Source of the DNA: Alkanindiges illinoisensis
GTDB lineage: Bacteria > Pseudomonadota > Gammaproteobacteria > Pseudomonadales > Moraxellaceae
Assembly: GCF_004377485.1 (NCBI RefSeq)
Contig: NZ_SNTY01000003.1
Location: forward strand, 1-64,000
Direction of reading: 5' to 3'
Length of the DNA stretch: 64,000 bases
Part shown: one piece after another, positions 54,809 through 64,000 of the stretch
Position numbering within the stretch: the first letter of the stretch is position 1
How the letters are laid out: every line of letters starts with the position of its first letter
The notes under the pieces: generated by a model
Database searches by the model: none
What the model saw: the letters and a program-made list of their open reading frames with translations, nothing else
Told to the model about the DNA's origin: nothing
Translations under genes and position numbers: made by a program

Positions 54809-55414
54809 ATGCTTGAAATGAAAAGTCTGGAACAATTGCCACAAATGGGCGGGCTGGATGACAGTCCCCGTGGCCGGGTGATGCGTGCTGCAGCGTACCT
54901 GTTCCGGGAAAATGGCTATGCTTCCACTACGGTTCGGGAGCTGGCACAGGTGGTGGGCATTCAGTCCGGCAGCCTGTTTCATCACTTTAAAAGCAAAGAC
55001 GATATCCTGCTGGCCGTGATGGAAGAAGCGATTCGTTACAATACGGCACGTCTTGAACAGGCAGTGGCGCAAAACACAGACACACTCAAGCAGATTCGGG
55101 CCTTGATCCGTGCTGAGCTGGAATCGATTAATGGTGACACAGGAACAGCAATGGCTGTGCTAGTGTTTGAGTGGGATGCCTTGTCAACAGACCGGCAGGA
55201 TTACTTGCTCAATATGCGCAAGTACTATGAACAAATCTGGTTAGATGTATTGGAACGTGCGCAGCAGGAAGGTTTAATCAAACATCCCCCATTTATCTGG
55301 CGGCGTTTAATTGGTGGGGCAATTTCATGGACAGTCACATGGTACAAGCCGGAAGGCCGTATGACGCTAGATCAGTTGACTAATATTATTCTGCAAATGG
55401 GAAAGGCTGAATAA
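54809..55414 (+). CDS. atuR: TetR-family transcriptional regulator of the atu operon
   Basis: About 201 residues from ATG 54809; the frame also opens at TTG 54800. The N-terminal HTH region is RAAAYLFRENGYASTTVRELAQVVGIQSGSLFHHF, summarised as the TetR three-helix DNA-binding domain, followed by a ligand-binding domain with conserved Trp residues (IWRRLIGGAISWTVTWY). It is divergent from atuA and should repress it until a terpenoid-CoA ligand is present. The intergenic palindrome at 54687 supports this. Confidence 0.85.
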   Translation: MLEMKSLEQLPQMGGLDDSPRGRVMRAAAYLFRENGYASTTVRELAQVVGIQSGSLFHHFKSKDDILLAVMEEAIRYNTARLEQAVAQNTDTLKQIRALIRAELESINGDTGTAMAVLVFEWDALSTDRQDYLLNMRKYYEQIWLDVLERAQQEGLIKHPPFIWRRLIGGAISWTVTWYKPEGRMTLDQLTNIILQMGKAE

Positions 55415-55529
55415 GCAGCCGTAAAAAAGAAGTTCCAAAACTAAAAATGCCGTCTGCATTGATCAGAGCTGGCATTCACTGATAGAAAATCTGCGTTTCA
55501 GGTTAGCTAAATGGTACTAACACCAAGCG

Positions 55530-56192
55530 TTATTTTACACAGCGCATAAGCCGTTCATGCATAAAGCGTACGGGTTCAACTAAAGGCTGCCCATCCAGAT
55601 AAGCCTGATTCCCCAGTAATGCCACACGTCCCGCCGCGATCCAGCTCATAATACGTGGGTATAACTCGTGTTCCAGCACATGAATCTTGGTTTTTAAGCT
55701 TTCTACAGTATCCTGTGGACATACCTGCAATACAGACTGCGCAATAGCTGCGCCAGAATCCAGCTCTGCGGTTACAAAATGCACAGTGCAGCCATGAAAA
55801 CGATCACCGGTATTCAATACACGCTGATGGGTATTTAAACCCTTATAGGCAGGCAATAATGACGGGTGAATGTTAATCAGCTGGCCACTAAAGCGATTGA
55901 CAAAATTGGCTGTCAGTACCCGCATAAAACCAGCCAGCACAATCACATCAACCTGCCAGTTAAGCAGCACAGCAATCATTTCGGCTTCAAAACTATCACG
56001 GTCGGCGTACTGGCGATGGTCTATCACCAGTGCACGGATACCAGCATCTTTGGCGCGTTGCAGGGCATAGGCATCCGGTATATTGGAAATAACCCCGACC
56101 AACTCTGCCTGAATGCGACCCTGCTGAACCGCATCAATCATTGCCTGAAGATTACTTCCATTCCCAGAAGCTAAAACTGCAAATCTAATCAC
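55530..56192 (-). CDS. purN: phosphoribosylglycinamide formyltransferase
   Basis: Transfers a formyl group from 10-formyl-tetrahydrofolate to GAR in purine synthesis. The 220-residue protein has [15 protein letters not shown] (phosphate binding), then [21 protein letters not shown] with the catalytic Asn-His pair, and the [14 protein letters not shown] motif with the catalytic Asp. Length is typical. It overlaps the end of purM by four bases, so the two are coupled. Confidence 0.95.
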   Translation of the reverse strand: MIRFAVLASGNGSNLQAMIDAVQQGRIQAELVGVISNIPDAYALQRAKDAGIRALVIDHRQYADRDSFEAEMIAVLLNWQVDVIVLAGFMRVLTANFVNRFSGQLINIHPSLLPAYKGLNTHQRVLNTGDRFHGCTVHFVTAELDSGAAIAQSVLQVCPQDTVESLKTKIHVLEHELYPRIMSWIAAGRVALLGNQAYLDGQPLVEPVRFMHERLMRCVK

Positions 56193-57259
56193 GCCAGAAT
56201 TACTCTCACTTGGTCGTCTGCATCAGTGGTTGACTGTGCATCTGCTTCAATTTTACCAATCACCCAGGCCGTTTCACCAGCAGCCTGCAATTGTGCCAGC
56301 GCTTGTTCACTGTCTGCTTCACTGACAGCAATCACCATGCCGACGCCACAGTTAAAAGTGCGATACATTTCATAAGTATCCACATTGCCCTGTAGTTGCA
56401 GGAACTTGAACAGGGCAGGCCATTGCCATGAAGCAGTGTCAATGCGGGCACGCGTACCGTTTGGTAGCACACGCGGCAAATTACCGGGCAAACCACCCCC
56501 AGTAATATGGGCCATGGCATGAATATCAACCTGCTTGGCGAGTTCTAAAATAGACTTGACGTAAATTTTTGTTGGCGTCATCACCACATCGCCAAGCTTT
56601 TTGCCATCAATATCCTGATCCAGGGAAATATTTTTAACATCAATGATTTTACGGATTAATGAATAACCATTGGAGTGTGCACCACTTGACGCTACACCAA
56701 TTAGCACATCACCAGCCTGTACCTTGCTGCCATCAATAATCTTTGAGTGTTCAACCACACCCACGCAAAAACCGGCCAGATCATAATCTTCGCCTTCGTA
56801 CATGCCGGGCATTTCAGCTGTTTCACCACCCACCAGCGCACAGCCAGCCTGTACACAGCCTTCACCGATACCAGTTACAACATCGGCTGCCACATCAACA
56901 TTTAAGTGACCAGTCGCATAGTAATCAAGGAAAAATAACGGCTCGGCGCCACATACCAGCAAATCATTCACGCACATGGCCACCAGATCAATACCAATGG
57001 TGTCATGCTTGTTCAAGGCCAAAGCCAGCTTTAACTTGGTGCCCACACCATCAGTACCCGACACCAGCACAGGCTCTTCATAGCCTTTTGGAATTTTGCA
57101 TAGTGCACCAAAACCACCAAGGCCGCCCATTACTTCAGGGCGCATGGTACGTTTGGCGACGGACTTAATCCGGTCAACCAGATGATCTCCAGCTTCGATG
57201 TCGACGCCAGCATCTTTGTAGCTTAAACTGGTGGTTTGGGGTGAAGATGATATGGTCAT
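56189..57259 (-). CDS. purM: phosphoribosylformylglycinamidine cyclo-ligase
   Basis: ATP-dependent ring closure to AIR in purine synthesis. 356 residues from ATG 57259, which has a GGAG site 11 bases upstream; the longer frame to 57409 is an unlikely extension into the promoter and is rejected. Motifs are [27 protein letters not shown] and [11 protein letters not shown]. It heads the purM-purN pair, divergent from perM with about 150 bases that must contain both promoters. Confidence 0.96.
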   Translation of the reverse strand: MTISSSPQTTSLSYKDAGVDIEAGDHLVDRIKSVAKRTMRPEVMGGLGGFGALCKIPKGYEEPVLVSGTDGVGTKLKLALALNKHDTIGIDLVAMCVNDLLVCGAEPLFFLDYYATGHLNVDVAADVVTGIGEGCVQAGCALVGGETAEMPGMYEGEDYDLAGFCVGVVEHSKIIDGSKVQAGDVLIGVASSGAHSNGYSLIRKIIDVKNISLDQDIDGKKLGDVVMTPTKIYVKSILELAKQVDIHAMAHITGGGLPGNLPRVLPNGTRARIDTASWQWPALFKFLQLQGNVDTYEMYRTFNCGVGMVIAVSEADSEQALAQLQAAGETAWVIGKIEADAQSTTDADDQVRVILA

Positions 57260-57411
57260 AAGATTAAGTCTCCGCGTAGGGGGCAGATTATAGCGCGAAT
57301 AAACGAAACGACTATGGTATTTCGACGATAAAATGCTTATGTTTGGCAAATCAAAAGCAAAATATTGCAAAACTGGCCTGTTTCCTGGCAATGCCAGAGG
57401 GTAATTCAAAC

Positions 57412-58662
57412 ATGCAAGACCCCGTATTAAAAAGAATATTTATATTGGCTGCACTGGTACTGGCCGGTTTTATTGTTTACCTGCTGATGCCAGTGATTGC
57501 ACCTTTTATTGCGGCCTTCTTCTTGGCCTATCTCATTAATCCACTGGTTGCGCGCATGGCAAGATACAACATGCCGCGCTGGCTCACCATCAGTATTGTT
57601 TTTCTGGGGATTATTGTCGGAGTAGGCGTGGGCACCTGGTATCTGGCACCCATGCTGTGGCAACAGTTGCGCTATGCTCTGGACAATGTTCCTGCTGCAA
57701 TTACATGGGTGAATAACAACGCATTACCCTGGCTTGAGCATAATTTCAATCTTGATTTAGAGCGGGTCAATACCGATGAGTTGTCTGCAGCCATCATGGA
57801 TTATGTGCAAACCAATTATAGCGCTAATAGTGTGCAGCAAATGGTTTACCGGATTGCCCAGTCCGGTTTAAGTATTATTCATGTTGGCGGCCTATTGGTA
57901 TTGATTCCAATCATTGCATTTTATTTTTTGCTGGACTGGAACAACATGATCCGCCGGCTGCAACTATTGATTCCCCGTCATTATGAGCCTACTGTTGTCC
58001 AGATCACCCGTGAATGTCATGCAGTACTGGGTGCATTTGTTAAGGGACAATTGCTGGTCATGCTGCTGCTGGGCATTGTCTACGCAGTCGGCCTGCAATT
58101 GATTGGCATTGAGGTAGGACTGATCATTGGATTGGTGGCTGGCTTGTGCAGTATTATTCCTTATCTGGGTTTTGCCATTGGTATTATTGCTGCAATTGCT
58201 GCTGCGCTATTGCAATACGGCCTGGACTGGGTTCAGCTTTTGCTGGTTCTGGTGGTATTCATGATTGGGCAGGCCATTGAAGGTTATGTGCTCCAGCCCT
58301 TCTTGCTGGGTGATAAAATTGGCTTATCGCCCGTCGCTGTAGTATTTGCAGTACTTGCTGGTGCCCAGTTATATGGTTTTATCGGCATGCTGGTTGCCTT
58401 GCCAGTTGCTGCGGTTCTGGTGGTTTTATTGCGTCATGCGTATCAAACCTATGAAGGCAGCGTGTTTTATATGGGCTATCGGCAGCCAGACAGCGTAAAG
58501 CTTCCAACTTCTGGAAATGAGCTTTCAGAAATCAGGGTCAATGAGCATGAGGTAGAAACTCATCTGACACTACAGGAGGATGCTCCCGAGTTAGGCTTGC
58601 AAACCTCATCATTGAACCCATTATCAAAACCTTCATCAGAGCATGGAAATCACGGTTTATAA
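57412..58662 (+). CDS. perM: AI-2E family transporter / PerM-like permease
   Basis: A 416-residue membrane protein with about seven or eight helices (residues about 10-60, 70-85, 160-185, 215-260, 265-300 and 310-360). The [10 protein letters not shown] motif and the second-half [26 protein letters not shown] motif are typical of this family, summarised as DUF20/AI-2E transporters. ATG 57412 (RBS AGAGGG) is preferred to the TTG start at 57343. The cargo is unknown. It overlaps hda by one base, as in related genomes. Confidence 0.88.
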   Translation: MQDPVLKRIFILAALVLAGFIVYLLMPVIAPFIAAFFLAYLINPLVARMARYNMPRWLTISIVFLGIIVGVGVGTWYLAPMLWQQLRYALDNVPAAITWVNNNALPWLEHNFNLDLERVNTDELSAAIMDYVQTNYSANSVQQMVYRIAQSGLSIIHVGGLLVLIPIIAFYFLLDWNNMIRRLQLLIPRHYEPTVVQITRECHAVLGAFVKGQLLVMLLLGIVYAVGLQLIGIEVGLIIGLVAGLCSIIPYLGFAIGIIAAIAAALLQYGLDWVQLLLVLVVFMIGQAIEGYVLQPFLLGDKIGLSPVAVVFAVLAGAQLYGFIGMLVALPVAAVLVVLLRHAYQTYEGSVFYMGYRQPDSVKLPTSGNELSEIRVNEHEVETHLTLQEDAPELGLQTSSLNPLSKPSSEHGNHGL

Positions 58663-59375
58663 TGCGGCAAATCAGTTTAGATATTGAACCTCATCTGGAT
58701 GCCCAGATCAGTGATTTTGAAGGGCCGGGCTGGAAGCCAGTCATCGATACCGCCCGGCAAATGCATTTAGGTCTACTTAACCGATTTTATTTGTATGGCG
58801 AAGCCGGGACTGGGAAGTCCCATGTACTCACTGCCATTTGTGAATCCTATCTGGACATGCAGCGTAGTGCCATTAAGGTATCCCTGCTGGATCTACTGGA
58901 TGCCCCAATTGATGCCATTACCTCGCTGGAAAATTATGACCTGGTTGCGCTGGATGACATTGAAACCATTAGCGGTGTGATCCACTGGCAGCGTGCTATT
59001 TTTCATTTGATTAATTCTAGTGGAGAAGGGGGCGGCCAGCTTATCTTTTCATCACGCTTGGCACCTACCGAACTCAGGTTTGAATTGCCTGATTTGCAGT
59101 CACGTCTGACACAGGCCGTTAGTCTTAAGGTACCTGACGGCAGCAATATTGCAGACCGCAAGGCACTGGTTGAAGCAGTATTAAAACGTCGTGGCCTGAT
59201 TTTTGATGGGCAGATTATTGATTATTTAATTCATCATGGGCCACATAAATCAGCTGCATTACTAAAAACAATTGAGCAACTGGATGCGCTGCTGCATGGT
59301 GATCGTAGGAAGCTTGCCAACAGCACCCGCAGGCAGATTTATGCCTTAATTGATGAGTACAATAAAACTGTCTGA
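58662..59375 (+). CDS. hda: DnaA regulatory inactivator Hda
   Basis: A 237-residue AAA+ protein related to DnaA domain III that, with the DNA clamp, stimulates ATP hydrolysis by DnaA and prevents over-initiation. It begins with RQISLDIEP, which resembles the clamp-binding motif found at the Hda N-terminus, and has Walker A LYGEAGTGKSHVLTA, Walker B VALDDIE, and sensor/arginine-finger residues in SSRLAPTELRF. It overlaps perM by one base. Confidence 0.9.
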   Translation: MRQISLDIEPHLDAQISDFEGPGWKPVIDTARQMHLGLLNRFYLYGEAGTGKSHVLTAICESYLDMQRSAIKVSLLDLLDAPIDAITSLENYDLVALDDIETISGVIHWQRAIFHLINSSGEGGGQLIFSSRLAPTELRFELPDLQSRLTQAVSLKVPDGSNIADRKALVEAVLKRRGLIFDGQIIDYLIHHGPHKSAALLKTIEQLDALLHGDRRKLANSTRRQIYALIDEYNKTV

Positions 59376-59512
59376 AAGTAAACGGGACATTAATAAAAAG
59401 CTTGTCTGTTCGCCGCTGGTGTGCCAAAGTATCGTACCGCCAAGGAGATACACTGATTATTTAGTGTTCACATGGCTGTGAAAATAATAACGCTCGAGAA
59501 GGAGTCGCGTTT

Positions 59513-61408
59513 ATGCTCAAGCGCACAATTGGCCTGGGTCTTCTGTGCATGGCTAGTCATGCTTACAGTGCAAACATTGTGGTAAACACCACAGAAGATG
59601 AGTTTGATGAAAAAACTCCCAATAGCACGTGTTCATTGCGTGAAGCCATTCAACTTATTAACAGTACCGATGCTAATGGCAAAATTCCAGAGGCAGGCTT
59701 TGGTGGCTGTAGTGGTAAAGATGCCAGCCCTTCAATTGTGCTTGAAACCGGTAAAACCTATTTTCTCAATAAAGAAGTGGCAATCAAGAAATCGTTAAGC
59801 ATCAATGTCCTTGATGAGGCTGGCAATAGCACCAAGTATGCAGGCGAAAAAAATGCCATCATTCAGGCCAAAGGTGCCCATCGACTGTTTACCATTGATG
59901 ATGGTAATCCCAATATTGCCAATCTGGGTATTATCATCGGGCAGGTCGATCTGGTCGGGTGTGGCGCAGAATCTAAAAATACTGCTGAATCCTGTGCGCC
60001 AATTGGTGGCCTGATTTTTAACCGAGAAAACCTTAGCCTTAGCTTTTCACGCTTAAAAAATGGAGTAGCGGATACCAATGGCGGTGCTATCTATAATGAA
60101 GGGATTGGTACAGGTCCAAACGCAAGTTTAGCAGCAGGTCTTTTAACCCTCACCAATGTGTTGTTCCAGAACAATCAGGCTGCTGAGGGCGCGGCCATCT
60201 ATAGTGTCCAGCCACGCTATGAAATCGTAGGTTCAGTGTTTCGTGACAACAAGGCAACTGGTGCAAACGGAGCCATTGTATTTGTAAACCGTCCTGGAGA
60301 TGCAACCACCACCAATGGCAGTACCTCAACTGCCCGAACGGGTAACATCCGCAGCTCGACCTTTTTTGACAATCAGGGGTGGGTTGCCAATTTGCTGGAT
60401 GGCATGGTCATCAATAGCAGCACTATTATAAAAAATACTGCAGGCGTCTACCTAAATTCAGCTACTGGTTCAGCCAACCTGTCCAACAGTATTGTTGCCG
60501 AAAATGGCAATAGCGACTGTATTATTGCGCCAGACAACAAAGCCGTTACTAATAATGTGGTGTATAGCAATGGCTGTGGTGATGGAGAGGTGGGCAACCG
60601 AAACACCAGTCTGAATAATATCACCACGCCGAAGCAGTTACTGGCCAATAACGGTATTAGTGGTAAGCTTGAGGGCAAATGTGACCAGCCGCCTGCAGTG
60701 GGTCTGTTATGTCCTTTTGCTATGGAAAAAGAAATTTTTAATGGCTTTTTCAAGCCACGGTTACTTGCGGATTATAAATCCATTCTTCAATCACCCATTG
60801 TTAACCGCGGCCGGGTTGCAAGTGGCGGTGCGACTACCAATACGCTAGCCTGTGAAAGTACCGATCAGCGCGGCAAAGCGCGTGAAACCACAGTATTGTG
60901 TGATGTGGGTGCCATTGAGCTGGTCATTGAAGATAAAGGCAAGATTGGTCAGGATATCAAGTATAACCAGAATGCAGAAATTGACCTGACAGATTCATTG
61001 GGTGATGGTCAGCTCTGGCCTAAAGAAAGATGCAAAGAAGTTTTCCAGGATTTACCTAATCCACCAGCCATAACTGAATGGCAACCGGGCTGCCTGCAGT
61101 TTGTAGAAGGAAAAGAAGCGAAAAAAGGTAGTTTAATCCTGGATGAAAATGCACTACTAAAATATACACCCTTTAAAAATTATCATGGCAGTGATGACTT
61201 TTCAATTAAGGTTGTGACTACCACTAGTCGTTTTTCAGAAGGAGTCAACGACCGCAGTATTACTTTGCGGGGCACAGTAGTGCAGGAACCTGATAATAAT
61301 TTTGAAAATAAGTCGGTCAAAACATCCGGAGGCAGTACAGGGTTTGTTGGGCTATTGGGTTTACTAAGTCTGGTATGGATGCGTCGTCGTTTACAGGGAG
61401 TAAAATAA
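59513..61408 (+). CDS. CSLREA-domain GlyGly-CTERM surface/secreted protein (first)
   Basis: A 631-residue exported protein. The signal peptide ends near HAYSA; the CSLREA motif is TCSLREAIQL. A beta-helix-like region rich in Asn/Gly/Thr follows, then an Ig-like domain with YTPFKNYHGSDDFSIK. The C-terminus has a Gly-Gly-Ser segment, a hydrophobic helix and basic residues (VWMRRR), a GlyGly-CTERM sorting signal normally processed by a rhombosortase. The ribosome binding site is AAGGAG. It overlaps the next gene by one base, so both are co-translated. The ligand or function is unknown. Confidence 0.82.
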   Translation: MLKRTIGLGLLCMASHAYSANIVVNTTEDEFDEKTPNSTCSLREAIQLINSTDANGKIPEAGFGGCSGKDASPSIVLETGKTYFLNKEVAIKKSLSINVLDEAGNSTKYAGEKNAIIQAKGAHRLFTIDDGNPNIANLGIIIGQVDLVGCGAESKNTAESCAPIGGLIFNRENLSLSFSRLKNGVADTNGGAIYNEGIGTGPNASLAAGLLTLTNVLFQNNQAAEGAAIYSVQPRYEIVGSVFRDNKATGANGAIVFVNRPGDATTTNGSTSTARTGNIRSSTFFDNQGWVANLLDGMVINSSTIIKNTAGVYLNSATGSANLSNSIVAENGNSDCIIAPDNKAVTNNVVYSNGCGDGEVGNRNTSLNNITTPKQLLANNGISGKLEGKCDQPPAVGLLCPFAMEKEIFNGFFKPRLLADYKSILQSPIVNRGRVASGGATTNTLACESTDQRGKARETTVLCDVGAIELVIEDKGKIGQDIKYNQNAEIDLTDSLGDGQLWPKERCKEVFQDLPNPPAITEWQPGCLQFVEGKEAKKGSLILDENALLKYTPFKNYHGSDDFSIKVVTTTSRFSEGVNDRSITLRGTVVQEPDNNFENKSVKTSGGSTGFVGLLGLLSLVWMRRRLQGVK

Positions 61409-63939
61409 TGTATCGCAAGTCGTTATTAGCACTTGTTGTTCTGGCTGCATTACCTGTGACAGCGGCCACTGATCGAACATTGTATGTAAGTACTTTTGAG
61501 GATGAAGATGGCGAAAACGCAAGTGCTTGTTCATTGCGTGAAGCCCTTCAGGCTGCCACAACCAATCGCGCCTATGGGGGCTGTATTGCGGGACAACTAG
61601 ATTTGACGGATCAGATTAAATTAAAGGCTGATATTTATAAATTAAAGAAACCACTGATTATTGGTTCTAATATCACCATCAGCGGTGCTGATGCTGCCGA
61701 TTTTAATAAAGAAGACCCTTATACCAATACTTATCCGGCACGTAGCAGGCTGGAAACCACTATTGAACCTGCCGATAGTAATGCAGTATTTAGCCTGTTT
61801 GATAGCACTGGTTCTCGGGCCACTCTCAACCTTAACAACCTGATTTTGCAAAATGCAAAAAGTAACCGGGGTGGCGCGATCCGTGCGGGTGGCAGTTTAA
61901 CTCTTAACCGGGTACGCATTTCCAATTCCAGTGCAACGGATTCCGGCGGTGCAATTTACCTTGAAGGGGGAAGTGCCAATCTTAATGCAGTGGATAGCTT
62001 ATTTGATAAAAATATAGCCGTTCGCGGTGCTGTAATTGGCATGTCCTGTCAGGATAATGTGAGCTGGACACCTCACTCAGTGACCTTGGAGAGAACCAGT
62101 ATTTACGATAATGGCTCACCGACTGCAACCCAGAGCGTGATTGATTATTGTGGAACAGTGACTAGTAGCATTAGTGCTTCAACTATTGCTGAAAATAAAA
62201 GTAATAATGTCATTATCAATTATATTTTAACTGATCAATATCCATTACATCCCACCAGCTCATTGAGCCTGACCAGCGACACCATTGTAAAAAATGGTGG
62301 GAAAGCAACCTTGTTCTATGACAATGTAGGTAAACTTGCGTTAAACGGTAGTGTTATTGGATTTAACACGGGTAAAAGTTGTGGATATGCATTGGGTGCA
62401 GCGGCAGCGGCCAAACTGGAAGCTAAAAACAGTAAGATAACATCCAGTTATAATGCCCTGATTAAACCCAGTGATACGATAGTGAATCAGGGAGAGTGTG
62501 ATTTACCCGACTATTTATATAAAGACGCGGATAAAACACTGGTGAGCTTGGCGCCAACTCCCGCTACATTTAATCGTATTTTGGCGCCGTTGTATCTCGA
62601 TGATGATATCAATGCACTGGAATCCAAAGAGGGTCTTTTCCCAGCATACGTCCCATTACAGACCACTAGTGCTGACACCTTGATAGATGCAGGATCAGGT
62701 GGCTGTACGACCACAGATCAGCGTGGCCTAACTCGTAATAACACTACGGCGGGTAGTACAACCACCACCGATCTGAATGGCTGTGACATTGGCTCTGTTG
62801 AAGTAAGCAAATTAAGAGCTGCTGATGTATTGGGCGTTATTAATAGTTCACTACAAGCACCAATTGATCAATATGAAAATAATATTGATTATTATGAAAA
62901 TATTTATAAAGACCCCGCGCTGGATAGTAAATTACTCAGTCGTTATAAAAAATTGATTGATGATGAAAAGACTATGCTGGCGGCGTATAAAGCCAGTCTG
63001 GCTTATCGGCAGGTTTATGCCAGTGTCTTAAATACTAGTACTGAACAAGAAAACTTTACGCCTGACAAGAATGGACTTAAAGCAGTACTGGAAAAATTTG
63101 GCGATGATTTTGATAAAAATTATCTTATGGATGTTAAGGTGGTAGGACGCGGTTCTGAGCAGTTTATCCAGACTAAAAAAGATAGTGACCTGACCGTTAA
63201 GGCTGATGATAGTAATCTGGAATGTAAATGGGATGATAAGCTGCGCCAAATTTTGGTTCGGCGCATGGATAATGCTGGTATTCTGGCAGCAACCACACCA
63301 GCCGGGGAATATGAGTATTGCAAATACACCATTACTTCCAAGAACCCACCTGTCGTCAGCTCGACAGGGTATGTACAGGCACGGATTGTCAATATTGCAC
63401 CTATTGCAAAAGACGATGAATATACTGTCAAATATGGTTCTGTAACGCCAATTACACTAGATATTTTGGCGAACGACAGTGATGATGGCGATGGTGCGCC
63501 GGATGTTGAAGGTTATCCTAAGGGCTATCCAAAATTTTACCAAAATGCGGGAACTGGAAGCTATGCCAATATTAAGCTAGTGACCAAGCCAGCACTGGGA
63601 ACTTTAAAATTTGAATATGAGCAGCCTTGTCCCGATAATTCAAATACCCGTCCTGAAGAAACCTGTTATGGCGGCAAGATTACCTATACCCCAAAAAGCT
63701 CATTTTCAACCTTTAATGATTCATTTAAATATAAGGTACTTGATCAGGACAGGGCAGAATCTAATGAGGCGACTGTAAAAATTATTAATACGGCAACGAC
63801 TACAGATGACACTCGTGGTGATAGTGGCAGTAGCTCGGGCAGTAGTGGCAGTAGCTCGGGAGGCGGAGGTGGTTCTGTCGGACTGTTTGGGTTATTTGGA
63901 CTGGCCAGCCTGATTGCTATACGTCGTAAAATGAAATAA
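61408..63939 (+). CDS. CSLREA-domain GlyGly-CTERM surface/secreted protein (second)
   Basis: An 843-residue paralogue-like partner of the preceding protein. A signal peptide ends near VTAA; the motif is ACSLREALQA. Asn/Ser/Thr-rich beta-helix sequence follows, then a helical segment near residues 490-545, and an Ig/cadherin-like repeat with AKDDEYTVKYG and ILANDSDDGDG. A Ser/Gly linker built from a 21-base repeat (63823-63860) leads into the hydrophobic GlyGly-CTERM tail ending RRKMK. ATG 61408 with ribosome binding site AGGGAG is chosen; the frame from 61375 is rejected. A terminator follows. Confidence 0.82.
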   Translation: MYRKSLLALVVLAALPVTAATDRTLYVSTFEDEDGENASACSLREALQAATTNRAYGGCIAGQLDLTDQIKLKADIYKLKKPLIIGSNITISGADAADFNKEDPYTNTYPARSRLETTIEPADSNAVFSLFDSTGSRATLNLNNLILQNAKSNRGGAIRAGGSLTLNRVRISNSSATDSGGAIYLEGGSANLNAVDSLFDKNIAVRGAVIGMSCQDNVSWTPHSVTLERTSIYDNGSPTATQSVIDYCGTVTSSISASTIAENKSNNVIINYILTDQYPLHPTSSLSLTSDTIVKNGGKATLFYDNVGKLALNGSVIGFNTGKSCGYALGAAAAAKLEAKNSKITSSYNALIKPSDTIVNQGECDLPDYLYKDADKTLVSLAPTPATFNRILAPLYLDDDINALESKEGLFPAYVPLQTTSADTLIDAGSGGCTTTDQRGLTRNNTTAGSTTTTDLNGCDIGSVEVSKLRAADVLGVINSSLQAPIDQYENNIDYYENIYKDPALDSKLLSRYKKLIDDEKTMLAAYKASLAYRQVYASVLNTSTEQENFTPDKNGLKAVLEKFGDDFDKNYLMDVKVVGRGSEQFIQTKKDSDLTVKADDSNLECKWDDKLRQILVRRMDNAGILAATTPAGEYEYCKYTITSKNPPVVSSTGYVQARIVNIAPIAKDDEYTVKYGSVTPITLDILANDSDDGDGAPDVEGYPKGYPKFYQNAGTGSYANIKLVTKPALGTLKFEYEQPCPDNSNTRPEETCYGGKITYTPKSSFSTFNDSFKYKVLDQDRAESNEATVKIINTATTTDDTRGDSGSSSGSSGSSSGGGGGSVGLFGLFGLASLIAIRRKMK
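63823..63860 (+). repeat. 21-bp tandem repeat encoding a Ser/Gly linker
   Basis: A 21-base unit beginning AGTGGCAGTAGCTCGGG is repeated once at 63844 (17 bases identical). It encodes SGSSSGS-type linker just before the C-terminal sorting helix. Confidence 0.8.
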
Positions 63940-63967
63940 TAATATAAATTAAGTCCAGTCCAGTAAA

Positions 63968-63998
63968 AAGCCCATCAATATGATGGGCTTTTATTTTT
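63968..63998 (+). terminator. terminator of the GlyGly-CTERM gene pair
   Basis: AAGCCCATCA (63968-63977) pairs with TGATGGGCTT (63981-63990) with a 3-base loop, followed by TTATTTTTA. Confidence 0.9.
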
Positions 63999-64000
63999 AA

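Noticed and set aside
55446-55476. AATGCC/GGCATT inverted repeat between atuR and purN as a shared terminator.
   Set aside because: Six-bp stem with a 19-base loop and no T tract; too weak to call.
56743-57168. A 141-codon forward ORF opposite purM.
   Set aside because: It is a shadow of the conserved purM frame, rich in His/Pro/Gln, with no independent start signals.

Overview
The window comes from a gammaproteobacterium of the Moraxellaceae, close to Acinetobacter or Alkanindiges. The evidence is gene content and order: purN-purM-perM-hda, one LolC-type permease with LolD next to comEC, a Pseudomonas/Acinetobacter-type Chp pilus-chemotaxis cluster, GTP-dependent PEP carboxykinase, a tRNA-Cys/tRNA-Leu pair and GlyGly-CTERM proteins. 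I see no rRNA, CRISPR array, prophage, transposase or insertion sequence. Most of it looks like ordinary chromosome, with a few AT-rich orphan genes.

Layout. 1-9.5 kb: the tail of an unidentified gene, cysH, dinB (reverse), an HD hydrolase, an MBL-fold hydrolase, an RND efflux pair (reverse) and a coiled-coil secreted protein. Between the HD and MBL genes, on the reverse strand, lies what I consider the best find: a candidate Csr/Rsm-type regulatory RNA (about 3046-3208). It has seven GGA motifs, several in hairpin loops, an intrinsic terminator, and a near-perfect GacA-type upstream box at 3264-3281. 9.8-22 kb: pilG-H-I-J-K-chpA-B-C, a complete chemosensory system for type IV pili that includes the CheR/CheB adaptation pair. 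22-28 kb: dapE, an entericidin-like lipoprotein gene, a DUF1853 gene, tRNA-Leu and tRNA-Cys, folD, a methyltransferase, a DUF4328 membrane protein and a lipoprotein.

28-36 kb: pckG, an HSD10-like dehydrogenase, a probable DUF6896 gene, yaiI, small secreted and membrane proteins, a uracil-DNA-glycosylase family protein and an EamA-family transporter. The transporter is preceded by a valine-rich 37-codon ORF and a terminator whose 5' arm can pair instead with the end of that ORF, so it looks like a transcription attenuator. 36-44 kb: a PilZ protein, lolC/F-lolD, comEC, an LpxL-type acyltransferase, sppA, an alpha/beta hydrolase and an AT-rich orphan.

44.8-55.4 kb: an acyclic-terpene (citronellol/geraniol) utilisation operon atuA-B-C-D-D'-E-F with a divergent TetR regulator. 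The acyl-CoA dehydrogenase gene is duplicated and the copies share a 105-bp identical block. 55.5-59.4 kb: purM-purN (reverse) and perM-hda. 59.5-64 kb: two co-translated CSLREA-domain proteins with GlyGly-CTERM tails, presumably rhombosortase-processed surface or secreted proteins.

Functional links. The Rsm-like RNA, the Chp system, the PilZ protein and ComEC all bear on surface behaviour, pili and DNA uptake, although direct regulation between them is only inference. All statements rest on reading the sequence; no database search was run.
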